Below the pieces are notes generated by a model. The model had not been told where the DNA came from. It saw only the letters and a list, made by a program, of their open reading frames with translations, and searched no databases. Below are positions 55,595-64,000 of a stretch of 64,000 nt of DNA, in pieces; position 1 is the stretch's first letter; every line of letters begins with the position of its first letter. The position numbers and the translations under genes are program-made. Where the stretch lies: the NCBI GenBank assembly GCA_003194525.1, contig NBIV01000065.1, positions 62,001 to 126,000 on the forward strand. Reading direction: 5' to 3'. The stretch comes from Gracilariopsis chorda (Eukaryota > Rhodophyta > Florideophyceae > Gracilariales > Gracilariaceae).

Positions 55595-58500
55595 ATGTCA
55601 ACCGATCAACCGTCCACCCAGTCGGTTGCGCCGCCGCCGCCGTCTAAACTGCAGTTAGAAAATCAGTCGCTCAAACGTCGCCTAGTTCAGTACGCCGCCA
55701 CGCTTGAAAAGCTCACCACCCACGCCAAGAGGGAGATCGATCAATCCACGCGTGCAAGAGACGAAGCCTTATCAAGAGCCGCCGACGCCTCCGCGCTTCG
55801 TCAACGCATCTCCGCCATGCAAACCTCCCTCACCTCGGCCCAGTCCGCAAGAGACACCGCCGCCGCCGCCCGCAGTCGCGCAGAGGCCCGCGTCGAGCAG
55901 CTGCAAGCCACGCTGGCCTCCCTGCAGCGTCGCCTCGACGACGCGCGCTACGACGACTCGCACGTCGCGTCCATGAAGGACGAACTGGCGTCGCTGCAAA
56001 AGGAACTGCCCTCGCTTCGCCGCATGAGGGAGCAGGAAGCTGCGCGCGCAACCGCGCTTTCCGACCAGCTTGAGGCGGAGAAGAACAAGTCCGCGTCCTA
56101 CGATTCGCTCATGCTCAAGCTTCAGAACATGCAGACGCACAATTCTCAACTGCTCACCGACCGAGATGCCGCACAACTCACCGTTTCTAACATGCGCCGT
56201 TCCGAATCCTCCCTCACCCGCGAGCGCGAGGACCTGTGCGCCAAGCTGCGCGATTCGGACGATATGAATGATATGCTTCGTCAACAACTGCACCAGACGC
56301 AGGATCGCCTTCGTTTGCTGGAGCAGAGAGTTAAAGATGCTCAAGCCGCTGAGATCCAGTTTCAGAATGACGCTGCTGATGCGAAGAAACAGAATGATGA
56401 CGCTATCGATGCTTTGCGTCAGGAACTGGACAATGCGCTCAAGCACCTTGGAGAACGAAATACCATGTATGAAGAGTTGCAACAGAAGCATGCCCGCTCC
56501 GTTGAGGCCGAAACTGCCATTTCTGAACGTGATGCCATGCGTGCTAACGTCCGTCAGTTGCAGGTTGAACTTGACCAGAGCACTGAGATGCTTACCCGTG
56601 CCGCTATTGACGCGCTGGCCGATAAGGCTAAGATTAGAAAACTTGAAGACGCTCTGGGTAAGATGCGCTCCGATGTGGACGGAGAGCGCAAGCAGAGAGG
56701 TTCCTCGGAAGTTAAGATTGCTGCACTCAATCAACAAATTGCTTCGCTTGAGGCCGACCTCGATCAACTCCGCGCCTCCAAACGAAGCCTGGCGGACGAA
56801 TGTCACAAGTTTCAACTTCAAATCCATGAACGTGACTCCATTGTGGCCAGCAAGAACCGCGCTTTGGATGAACTTGATACCGATCGAAACGACCGAGCCT
56901 TCCAGGTTGATCGACTCAAACTCGAGCTCAGTAACACCAAGAATGGACTCGTTAAGAAGGAAACCGACCTTGTAAGAATTACCACCGAGTATGAGGAGAT
57001 GTGCGCTATGATTCGAAGCACAAACAAGGAGCTCGAATCGAAGCACGCCGAGGTGAACAGTATACGCAAGGACCTTGCCGCCGCTACTGACAACATCAAC
57101 AAGCTTGTGCTGGAGCGAGACCAACTTAAGGTTACCGCATCTGAGTTGCAGTCCACGCGCAGGCAGGCTGAAGAACTCTCCCGCTTAGTTGCGGCCAAGG
57201 ACGAAGAGCTTTCTTCCATGAAACGTTGGTGCACTGGCATCAAGGCTGAAGCTGGCGAATCGGTTCGTGAGAAGAAACGACTTACGGATATGTTGGCTGA
57301 CGTGTCTGGGGATTTGAAGAGGGCTAATCAAGAACTTGAGCTGCTTCGAAATATGAGACAGGAGCAGGAAACACTGGCGCAACGTATCTCTCAAATCAGT
57401 GAAACCTCTTCTCGTGAACTGAGCATCATGCGACAGAGTCAATCTGAACAGGCTGAAGTACTGGCGAAGAGTACGGTTGAACAGTATCAAGGTCGACTTG
57501 CAGAGATGCAGAAGAGCGCTCGTCATGAAATCGCAGAGACGGTGTCGTCTCAGCTTCGCGATGACATTATGCCGCATTTGATGCGTGCCGTTGATGCAAA
57601 GGCCCGCCATCTTGTCCACTCGCTGGCTAAGCATGTGGAGTCCTTCACCCTTGATGACGCCGCCGCCAGTTACCCCTCCGCGGCTAAGGATTACTCCATA
57701 CCCAAACCGCCCCTCGACTCTCGAGCCGCTCAAGCGGAGACCCCTTCTGCCTCTTTACCTCCATCCGCCCCTCAATCGACGAGTCGCAGCTTGTTCGTAC
57801 ACTCGGCGACTGAATCGACTAGCATGTCGCTTGCCAATGCCAGCCATGGCGGCGATACTTACGAATACACGGCGACTGAAGCCACCACCGCTGAACCTTC
57901 AGCTGTAACCTCCGAACGTTCTACTGAACCTCTGCGGGAACTTGCCGACTCGTCCATTGCAACTGCTACAACTGGCCCTATCGGAATTCAACCTACTGAC
58001 GAAGAGCTCGCCGGTGACATTGATCCCGTGGCCATCCACAACCGTCTCACAGAATCATATAAAGAACTGTTGGGCGATCACTCACTCACTGACCCAACGC
58101 AAAAAGAGGGGTTTCGTGACATCAATACGGAAGCCAGTATGGATAATGTTTCTGAACTCGTTCAAGTGAAAACAACTACAAGGCAGATTATCTCCGCTGT
58201 TGAAGTTCCAGCGGAACAGGAACCTGTAGCCCAAGAGACAGTCCCTTTAGAGACCCCCGTGTCCGTTGAGAGTCCTGAAGATGCAGCAACCCCTGCAGAA
58301 GTTTATATGGCTGAGGCTCCGAAAGAAGAGGAGACAATCCCTTTAGAGACGCCAGCCTCTCCCGTGATGGAAACTCCTGAGTTACCTGGAGAGAAGTCAG
58401 GTGAGCCAGCGGAAGAAGTAGTTGGAATAGAAGATGCTGTCCCTTTAGAGACCGACGTGAGTGCACAAAGCCGTGAAATCCCTATGGCCATTGCAGATGC

Positions 58501-61500
58501 TCCACAAGACGACGAACCTGAAGAGGAGGATGCAACTCCTCTTGAGGCTCCGATGACTGTCGAAGGTGCAGAGACGCCTGTCGACGTCGAAGAAACTCCA
58601 GAAGACGAGGAACCCGAAGACGAGGAGCGTGCCCCTTTAGAGACCGCGGCAGCTGTTGAGAGTAGAGAAATTCTTGAAACCATCACAGCTCCACAGGAGG
58701 AGGCCTCTATCGTTGAAGTAGCAACTCTCGCAGAGGCATCAACAGTTGTTGAGAGCAGAGAAATCCCCTCTGTAACCATGGAAGACTTGCACACCGCTCC
58801 GGTGGATTCGACAGAAGCCATCAGAGAAGGCGAGCCCAGAGACCAGGGGGGCGAAGAGCTCGAAATCGTGCATCCATATGTCCCAAACGAAGGGGATCTA
58901 GATGAGTCCTTCGAAGAAGCAGAGGATGAGCATGAGCATGACTACGGCAAAGAAGTTGCAGGCGATGAGGAATTTCAGGATGCCTTAGATTCTGAGGCCC
59001 TTTTGCGTGGTGAAGTCGTTTCTCCAGAACAAGAGGAAGAAGTTATAGAGGACACTACCCCTTTAGGTGATGACTCCAAGGAGGAGGATGGAGAAAATGA
59101 AGAAGCCTTAGACGATGCCTCTCCCTTAGGGCATGATACCATTGAAGAAAGTATGGTAGAAGAAGAAGATCAGTACGAGGCAGCCCCTAGAGATCTTGCG
59201 GTGACCCCAGAAGTACTTGAGGATGCATCCCCTTTAGGTGATGATGTTGCAGTCGAAGACGAGCGGGAGGAAGAAATTGCGGATGATGCGGCCCCTTTAG
59301 AAGTTGAAATAGCGGCAGAGACGCAAGAGGAAGAGGAGGTCGTGGACGATGCGTTGCTTCAAGGCGATGAAACCGGCGCAGCAGATCACAGAGAGGTAGC
59401 AACTTTCGATGATGTTTCCGCTTCAAGAAGTGTTGATGAGGAAGAAGAAGTTGTGGAGCAAGCTGTCGCTGCCGAAAGTGGTTTTGCATTGGATGACGAC
59501 GGAGAAGTAGAGACATTGGACGTCGTAGCTCCTTCACAAGACGCCGCAGTAGCAGCAGATCAGGAAGAAGACAATGTCGCGGTTGATGCAGCCCCTTTGG
59601 ATGATGATGTGGTGGGAGAACATGATGGTGAAGAGCTGTTGCATGGTGAAGAAGAAGGTCATGACCACGACGACGAAGAAGACTCTGCAGCTGATGCTGC
59701 CCCTTTAGGTGGTGCTGTAGCTGCCAAAGACCAACACGGAGAAGAAGCCTTCGCCTCTTTGGACGTTGACCCAGTAGAAGAGGATGATGGAGAAGTTGAA
59801 CCAACGATGGAGTCACCTCCTCTTGCTGACGATATGGCTCCGGCAGACAACCGGGAAGACTATACCGCCGAGCCGCTAGGATACGAAGCAGGACAAAGTG
59901 ACAATGCTGAAGATACAAGAGAGACGCCTTTGACTATCCCAATTGTGTCTGCTGATCTGGGCGAAGCTGCTGGAGTTGCTATTGCAGCTCCTGTGCCAAC
60001 GGACACCGCTCGAGAAGATAGTGAAGAAACCCATGACCGCGAGTTCCACGCCTCTGCTCCTAAGGATGCCTGCGGAGAAGATGACCAAGGAGGCCTCGCG
60101 ACAGAGCCATCTTCAGGACAGGTTTTGCTTGGCTCTATTGAAGATGACGAAAAGGGCATCGTGTATGAGCAACAAGAAGATGAAGAGCCACAACAAACAA
60201 CAGGGGATGTACTGAAGGAAGACACCAAACGGAATCTACTTAGTGATTCGGAAGTTGCCGTAGAGACAGAAGTTACTGCGAGCAACATAGCTGCAGATGA
60301 AGCTGATGAGGTTATGGAGGAAGAAGGTGCACCGGCGGTGGGTATTATTGGCGTTACAGAGGACACTACGGCCCAGGACCCAGTGGACAATGCTGGGGAT
60401 GACGCCTACCCAATTACCGAAGATGAGCCTCGAGAGCACAATTTGGATCTAGGGGCCATCGAACCTCTTTCGGAGGAAGCCGTGGTGATCGCAACGCAGG
60501 TGGATGATGGCGGCAGTACAGAGAATCCAGTGGAAAGTGAGCTCCGCGAAGTCGGGGAGCAGATAGCCATTCCCGAGACCGGCGGCGTCAGGGTTCAAGA
60601 AATCGCCGACGAGGACGTCACTGAGACAACCCGTGGATTCTTTTCAGCTTCCATCTCTAAGGATGGGTCTGAGGATGTGGCTACAACGTCTGGGGACAAG
60701 CCAGAGTTGCTCGATTTAACAGCGAAGTATGGGGAATCTACTTCGGAAACCCTGGAAGGCACAACCGAGGGTTTGCAGGAGAACGCGGATGACGACACTG
60801 ATAACCCGCTAGATCGTGCTGCACACACGCCGGCTTTGGCCGCGGAACTCGAAAAGGCCGAAGGAGAAGACGACGAGGGCTCTGGGACTGGCCAACAGCG
60901 CGTAGTTGAACCTGAAGCGACTGCTTTCGATGTCGAGGGCGAAGCTAAAGGGCAAGATGCCGGAATGCTTACCGAAGATGTGGACACATCGCAAGAGCAG
61001 GAACAAGAATCAATCCCCAGTCCCGTAGTTGATGTAGATGCGGCTGTTGTTGAGGGAGGAGGTGCTGAAGAGGGTGCAGACGAGGAGTACATTGAAGAAG
61101 TTGATGCCACAAGGGAAGAGTATGGTGGCGACGAGGACTTTGAAGCCGAGCCACCTGTACTGGCTTTTGCTACTCTCAATGTCGTAGAAGAGGATGATGA
61201 GGATGATGATGAGTACGACGAAGCTGATGAGGAAGATGAGGGCCTGAGCGGACAAGCGCCTGTTGAGGTCGATGTTCGGGACGAAGTGGAGGAGCTTGAC
61301 TTGACTGCGGAAGGGAGACCCGCTGACCTTGATGCTCATTCTGATATTGAAGAAGACTATGAAGATGTTGTCGATCCAGGTGAGGTATACGGTCAAGCAA
61401 TCGTTGAGGAATTAGGTGACATTCAACAGGTCGACTCAGAGCAGTCTCCCATTGTGGTCGCAGAAGGTATGCTCACAGAAAACGTGCGTGTGGACAGTGC

Positions 61501-61774
61501 AACGACTGAAGCTATAACAAGAGAGTCGAATTGTGTAACTGGGATTGACGAGTCCGACGTGAACCAGCCTGGACCTGAAGTACTGTTGGGGACAGTTGAA
61601 GTTGAGTCGGAAGAAACTGCACCTCCGATTGCTGTTGATGAAATGGCGGCTGGTGAGCAAGTATTCCCTAAGCCGAGCATTCCGCATCTTAACGAGAGAG
61701 TTGAGAAGATCACAACGGCTGTTGCTGAGACAGCGGATGATACTGTAGAAGGAGAGAACATCCTGCGAGCGTAG
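55595..61774 (+). CDS. Giant coiled-coil protein with long acidic repeat tail
   Basis: A 2,059-residue intron-free ORF starting at CACCATGTC. Residues about 20-675 are an almost continuous coiled coil: heptad-like Leu spacing, rich in Glu, Lys, Arg, Gln and Ala, with few Pro. Residues about 680-770 are a Ser/Pro/Thr/Ala linker. Residues about 800-2030 are extremely acidic (Glu/Asp with Ala, Val, Thr, Pro). Within them, about 880-1375 hold a degenerate repeat with a core like DAxPLEx or DAAPLGDD, at least a dozen times at 20 to 45 residue spacing. No signal peptide, membrane segment or enzyme motif. The architecture suggests a cytoplasmic or nuclear scaffold or tether (golgin-, kinetochore- or lamina-like), but no family is recognised. 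Frame and codon use stay coherent over 6.2 kb. Confidence 0.85.
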   Translation: MSTDQPSTQSVAPPPPSKLQLENQSLKRRLVQYAATLEKLTTHAKREIDQSTRARDEALSRAADASALRQRISAMQTSLTSAQSARDTAAAARSRAEARVEQLQATLASLQRRLDDARYDDSHVASMKDELASLQKELPSLRRMREQEAARATALSDQLEAEKNKSASYDSLMLKLQNMQTHNSQLLTDRDAAQLTVSNMRRSESSLTREREDLCAKLRDSDDMNDMLRQQLHQTQDRLRLLEQRVKDAQAAEIQFQNDAADAKKQNDDAIDALRQELDNALKHLGERNTMYEELQQKHARSVEAETAISERDAMRANVRQLQVELDQSTEMLTRAAIDALADKAKIRKLEDALGKMRSDVDGERKQRGSSEVKIAALNQQIASLEADLDQLRASKRSLADECHKFQLQIHERDSIVASKNRALDELDTDRNDRAFQVDRLKLELSNTKNGLVKKETDLVRITTEYEEMCAMIRSTNKELESKHAEVNSIRKDLAAATDNINKLVLERDQLKVTASELQSTRRQAEELSRLVAAKDEELSSMKRWCTGIKAEAGESVREKKRLTDMLADVSGDLKRANQELELLRNMRQEQETLAQRISQISETSSRELSIMRQSQSEQAEVLAKSTVEQYQGRLAEMQKSARHEIAETVSSQLRDDIMPHLMRAVDAKARHLVHSLAKHVESFTLDDAAASYPSAAKDYSIPKPPLDSRAAQAETPSASLPPSAPQSTSRSLFVHSATESTSMSLANASHGGDTYEYTATEATTAEPSAVTSERSTEPLRELADSSIATATTGPIGIQPTDEELAGDIDPVAIHNRLTESYKELLGDHSLTDPTQKEGFRDINTEASMDNVSELVQVKTTTRQIISAVEVPAEQEPVAQETVPLETPVSVESPEDAATPAEVYMAEAPKEEETIPLETPASPVMETPELPGEKSGEPAEEVVGIEDAVPLETDVSAQSREIPMAIADAPQDDEPEEEDATPLEAPMTVEGAETPVDVEETPEDEEPEDEERAPLETAAAVESREILETITAPQEEASIVEVATLAEASTVVESREIPSVTMEDLHTAPVDSTEAIREGEPRDQGGEELEIVHPYVPNEGDLDESFEEAEDEHEHDYGKEVAGDEEFQDALDSEALLRGEVVSPEQEEEVIEDTTPLGDDSKEEDGENEEALDDASPLGHDTIEESMVEEEDQYEAAPRDLAVTPEVLEDASPLGDDVAVEDEREEEIADDAAPLEVEIAAETQEEEEVVDDALLQGDETGAADHREVATFDDVSASRSVDEEEEVVEQAVAAESGFALDDDGEVETLDVVAPSQDAAVAADQEEDNVAVDAAPLDDDVVGEHDGEELLHGEEEGHDHDDEEDSAADAAPLGGAVAAKDQHGEEAFASLDVDPVEEDDGEVEPTMESPPLADDMAPADNREDYTAEPLGYEAGQSDNAEDTRETPLTIPIVSADLGEAAGVAIAAPVPTDTAREDSEETHDREFHASAPKDACGEDDQGGLATEPSSGQVLLGSIEDDEKGIVYEQQEDEEPQQTTGDVLKEDTKRNLLSDSEVAVETEVTASNIAADEADEVMEEEGAPAVGIIGVTEDTTAQDPVDNAGDDAYPITEDEPREHNLDLGAIEPLSEEAVVIATQVDDGGSTENPVESELREVGEQIAIPETGGVRVQEIADEDVTETTRGFFSASISKDGSEDVATTSGDKPELLDLTAKYGESTSETLEGTTEGLQENADDDTDNPLDRAAHTPALAAELEKAEGEDDEGSGTGQQRVVEPEATAFDVEGEAKGQDAGMLTEDVDTSQEQEQESIPSPVVDVDAAVVEGGGAEEGADEEYIEEVDATREEYGGDEDFEAEPPVLAFATLNVVEEDDEDDDEYDEADEEDEGLSGQAPVEVDVRDEVEELDLTAEGRPADLDAHSDIEEDYEDVVDPGEVYGQAIVEELGDIQQVDSEQSPIVVAEGMLTENVRVDSATTEAITRESNCVTGIDESDVNQPGPEVLLGTVEVESEETAPPIAVDEMAAGEQVFPKPSIPHLNERVEKITTAVAETADDTVEGENILRA
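58236..59720 (+). repeat. Degenerate in-frame PLE/PLG repeats in the giant gene
   Basis: The nucleotide core CCCCTTTAG (or CCCTTTAGAGAC, GCCCCTTTAGGTGATGA) recurs in frame, giving Pro-Leu-Glu or Pro-Leu-Gly preceded by Ala, Thr, Val or Ser. Unit length varies, so the repeat is old or under protein-level selection. Confidence 0.65.
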
Positions 61775-62600
61775 GCAATGCTCCGGAAGAAGACATGTAG
61801 TGTAGAAGTTTTGAATATATTTCCCCAAGGGCACAACAACAAGAGTGTGCTCAACCCTTTTCTTTGCGTTACACTTGAGATAAAGAATTGCTCATACCAT
61901 TCAATAGAGTTATCAGCTTAACATAGCGGCAGGTAAAGGCCACTCGCATTCAGGATCGAAGTGTTCTGTACCTGATAGAGGGTATATAGCTACTGGTAGA
62001 AACCAAGTTGTTGTTGTTGTTGTTCTTGTTCTTGTTCTTTATGGGCGCACATTGTCTAATTGCGACGCTGTGGTAGAACTTATCATAATTCCTTCTCAAT
62101 CTCTCAACTAAGGTTAACCGCTAGCTACTCCTCGTGAATGACAAGTTCTCTCTACCCTGTTACATCATTCTTAACTTCCGACTCAAAATATTGTTGATAG
62201 CTGTTGCGTGCTCCCACCCTGCAGCAGCCGTGTTACGCTCACCAACTGGTATTCCAAGACGTAGTAGAATGGTGCAAAACTTCTACGGGGAGACCCGAAT
62301 ATATAATCCATTTCGTTCTGGCGCATTTCGCCTCTTCCAGACTTTGCTCTGCTAATCCTTCCTCAACTCGGGAGAACGCCAGGTAAGGGGTACACCACGA
62401 CAAGGCGGATTCCATGTACCACGTTCGCGCCACCCAGAAGATCTGGTTACATCTTACCCTCCCTTTTCTCTTTATCCTTGGCGATAAAGGGCGGTAAGAT
62501 CGGGTTGGGGCCCGTGTGTGCTGTAGATCTCAGCGTAAGTCCAGAAAAACCCTGTAAAACCATTCAGATCCTTGTACAGGCGGTGTTGCTGCTTCCTAAA
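61775..62600. other. 3' flank of the giant gene, no gene seen
   Basis: A TGT/TTC microsatellite lies at about 62009-62040. GAGATAAAG near 61877 could serve as a weak polyadenylation signal. No supported ORF. Confidence 0.35.
62009..62040 (+). repeat. Trinucleotide/hexanucleotide microsatellite
   Basis: Repeated TTG units followed by repeated TTCTTG units. Confidence 0.7.
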
Positions 62601-62793
62601 ATCCCTAGTTTCCGTTGGAGACCCACTGCGGTCCCGCCAGAGTTTCCGTGGGAACCTCCATGAACCTTCTGGGAAAAGTTAGGGAAAGGTTGATAAGATC
62701 CGCAGGGTTGCACGTGCCTCGTCCCTTCTCTCTCGCACAGATAAGCGGGGGTCTTTTTCCGACGCTACCGCCCAGGTCTTCAGGCTGTCGGTG

Positions 62794-62887
62794 CGCCGAC
62801 TGCCTGGGCGATTTTACGGACATCCCGGGTCCGTTGAGGCGATCAGTCCGCCGATCGCCTGGACGAGTTTAACGACCTCCCGGGTCC
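62794..62887 (+). repeat. 55-bp tandem duplication
   Basis: CGCCGACTGCCTGGGCGA (62794) and CGCCGATCGCCTGGACGA (62849) begin two similar segments, each ending in CCCGGGTCC. A third related piece, CTGGACGAGTTTAGCGACAT, lies near 63430 in the next repeat. Translation of the pieces gives LDEF/LGDF plus DIP-like motifs, so they may come from an old coding sequence. Confidence 0.6.
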
Positions 62888-63139
62888 CAGAAACCAAGGG
62901 ATAGATAGGAAGAACGCACTTTTTCACTGGATACGTAACTGAGCTACATCTTGTGACAACGTGCCCAGAAGAGAACCGCGATTTGTGTGGCTGCCCAAGC
63001 AATACAAAGAAGGATGTAGACTACTATGTGATACCATGTCAGTTGATCAGTCAAGCTAGAACGAAGGGGTTATCGGGCCTCCCCGTAGAAGCTTGGTGCT
63101 GACCTTTTCATGTTCCGAGATAGCGTAACACGGACAAAG

Positions 63140-63780
63140 CCAAACTCCGACTTCGACGTACTAGCTCTCGAATAAGCTATAGTCTCTGCTCCGAAAGCTA
63201 AGCTCTTGAGGCAGACCCAGTTGTGGATCCGTTTTGCTTCCTCCTGATTCGATTCGCATCAGCAGAAAGGTCGGCACTTTTTGGCGGGCGGACTAACGTA
63301 TTGCTCCCCAATGCGGGGCCACCAGCGGGTCCCGCGCGAACCGTCAGCGCAGTACGAATCCAGCAAAAACCACCTGGCGCCGCAGCTCCAGAGATGAGCT
63401 ACGACCGCTTCAACTTCGACCCATTTCTCCTGGACGAGTTTAGCGACATCCCAGTTCGAGTACGGACAATGTTCGTGCACTATGTGTCTCATTCACGGGC
63501 GTCAAAGTTGTCGTAGCGCATATGGAACCACGATACTAAATCGCTTTACGCTGGATGCCTGCTGTGGTGAGGGATCACTGCAAGATTGCAAGGTACTGGC
63601 GAGTCCTGCTAAGGGCACATGCACACATGCAGTTCCGCCCGTCGAGGTGTGTGCCGACCTTCCGAAAAGGCTACAAAAGACTATGAAGTTCGCCGGATGA
63701 GGAAGCCAAATGGATATGCAATTGGGTCTATTACCGGAATTTAGCCGTCGAATAGATGATTAGCCTTCTACTTCTTCTAG
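63140..63780 (+). repeat. Composite dispersed repeat at the right end
   Basis: 63145-63245 matches 1858-1970 in direct orientation; 63505-63780 matches the reverse complement of about 450-710. An open frame at 63223-63516 (98 codons) spans the middle and has a short FDPFLLDEFSDIP segment, but no family is recognised and its start lies in repeat DNA. Confidence 0.6.
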
Positions 63781-64000
63781 AAAGGTAATACCGCTGCCTC
63801 GGAATTAGATGCACATGCCCGTAAACACACACACACATGTCTCATTCAGACGCGACGGTAGTCTTCGCTGTGGAACTCCGCAACTCAGGAAATGAGTTCG
63901 ACCATAAGTTTTCAAATGATTCTCCTTCAACTGTTTCTCCCTTCGCAGTGGATATGGCACTGTATTGTCATGCTCGGTTGGGCGATCACATCGCACTCGA

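Noticed and set aside
55772-57124. 450-codon open frame on the minus strand
   Set aside because: It lies wholly within the giant coiled-coil gene. Its Leu/Val/Ile-rich composition is what the complement of a Glu/Lys/Gln-rich coiled coil gives.
59187-59918. 243-codon minus-strand frame
   Set aside because: Leu/His/Pro-rich by-product of the acidic repeat region on the plus strand.

Overview
This is a eukaryotic nuclear window. It has very long intron-free genes (559 and 2,059 codons), TATA-like boxes, and densely nested LTR retrotransposons at several stages of decay. Intron-poor host genes with Ty3/gypsy and Ty1/copia elements packed between them would fit a red alga (Chondrus/Porphyra type). 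That assignment is inference; no marker gene in the window proves it.

Layout. 1-11.4 kb: gene-poor, with dispersed repeat fragments and one small secreted-protein gene (7832-8278, minus). 12.05-15.6 kb: decayed minus-strand copia relic, split by a solo LTR (14617-15339, TSD GTGCT). 16.5-21.3 kb: decayed gypsy element A with short LTRs. 21.5-22.5 kb: Tc1/mariner transposase relic. 22.8-27.7 kb: very decayed gypsy B, related to D. 27.7-32.3 kb: gypsy C, damaged but readable. 32470-44064: complete chromovirus-like gypsy element D with 0.89-kb LTRs and TSD GAACC. 44980-45812: second solo LTR (TSD CTCAC). 45885-50930: nearly intact copia element E (TSD ACAGT). 51.4-51.7 kb: 46-bp minisatellite. 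52233-53912 (minus): CtlX-type guanidino-modifying hydrolase gene. 55595-61774 (plus): giant coiled-coil and acidic-repeat protein. 61.8-64 kb: repeat fragments, one of them an inverted copy of sequence at the left end.

Most interesting points. (1) Element D carries a long ORF of about 545 codons on the opposite strand, between pol and the 3' LTR, and its chromodomain is separated from integrase by an unusually long linker. (2) D, the second solo LTR and E all lie in one ancestral minus-strand transcription unit. Removing E and the solo LTR and collapsing their 5-bp target duplications restores one reading frame, which leads towards a decayed cysteine-peptidase-like segment. That unit converges on the pol end of gypsy C and may be C's own antisense accessory gene. 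(3) D and E both have pol in the -1 frame relative to gag, with slippery-like runs at the gag stop; D also has a hairpin just downstream. (4) E's LTR contains the gag start codon, as in yeast Ty1. Several premature stops look like C-to-T or G-to-A changes at Gln, Arg and Trp codons.

All comparisons were made by eye. LTR identities, domain names and divergence values are estimates that need alignment.
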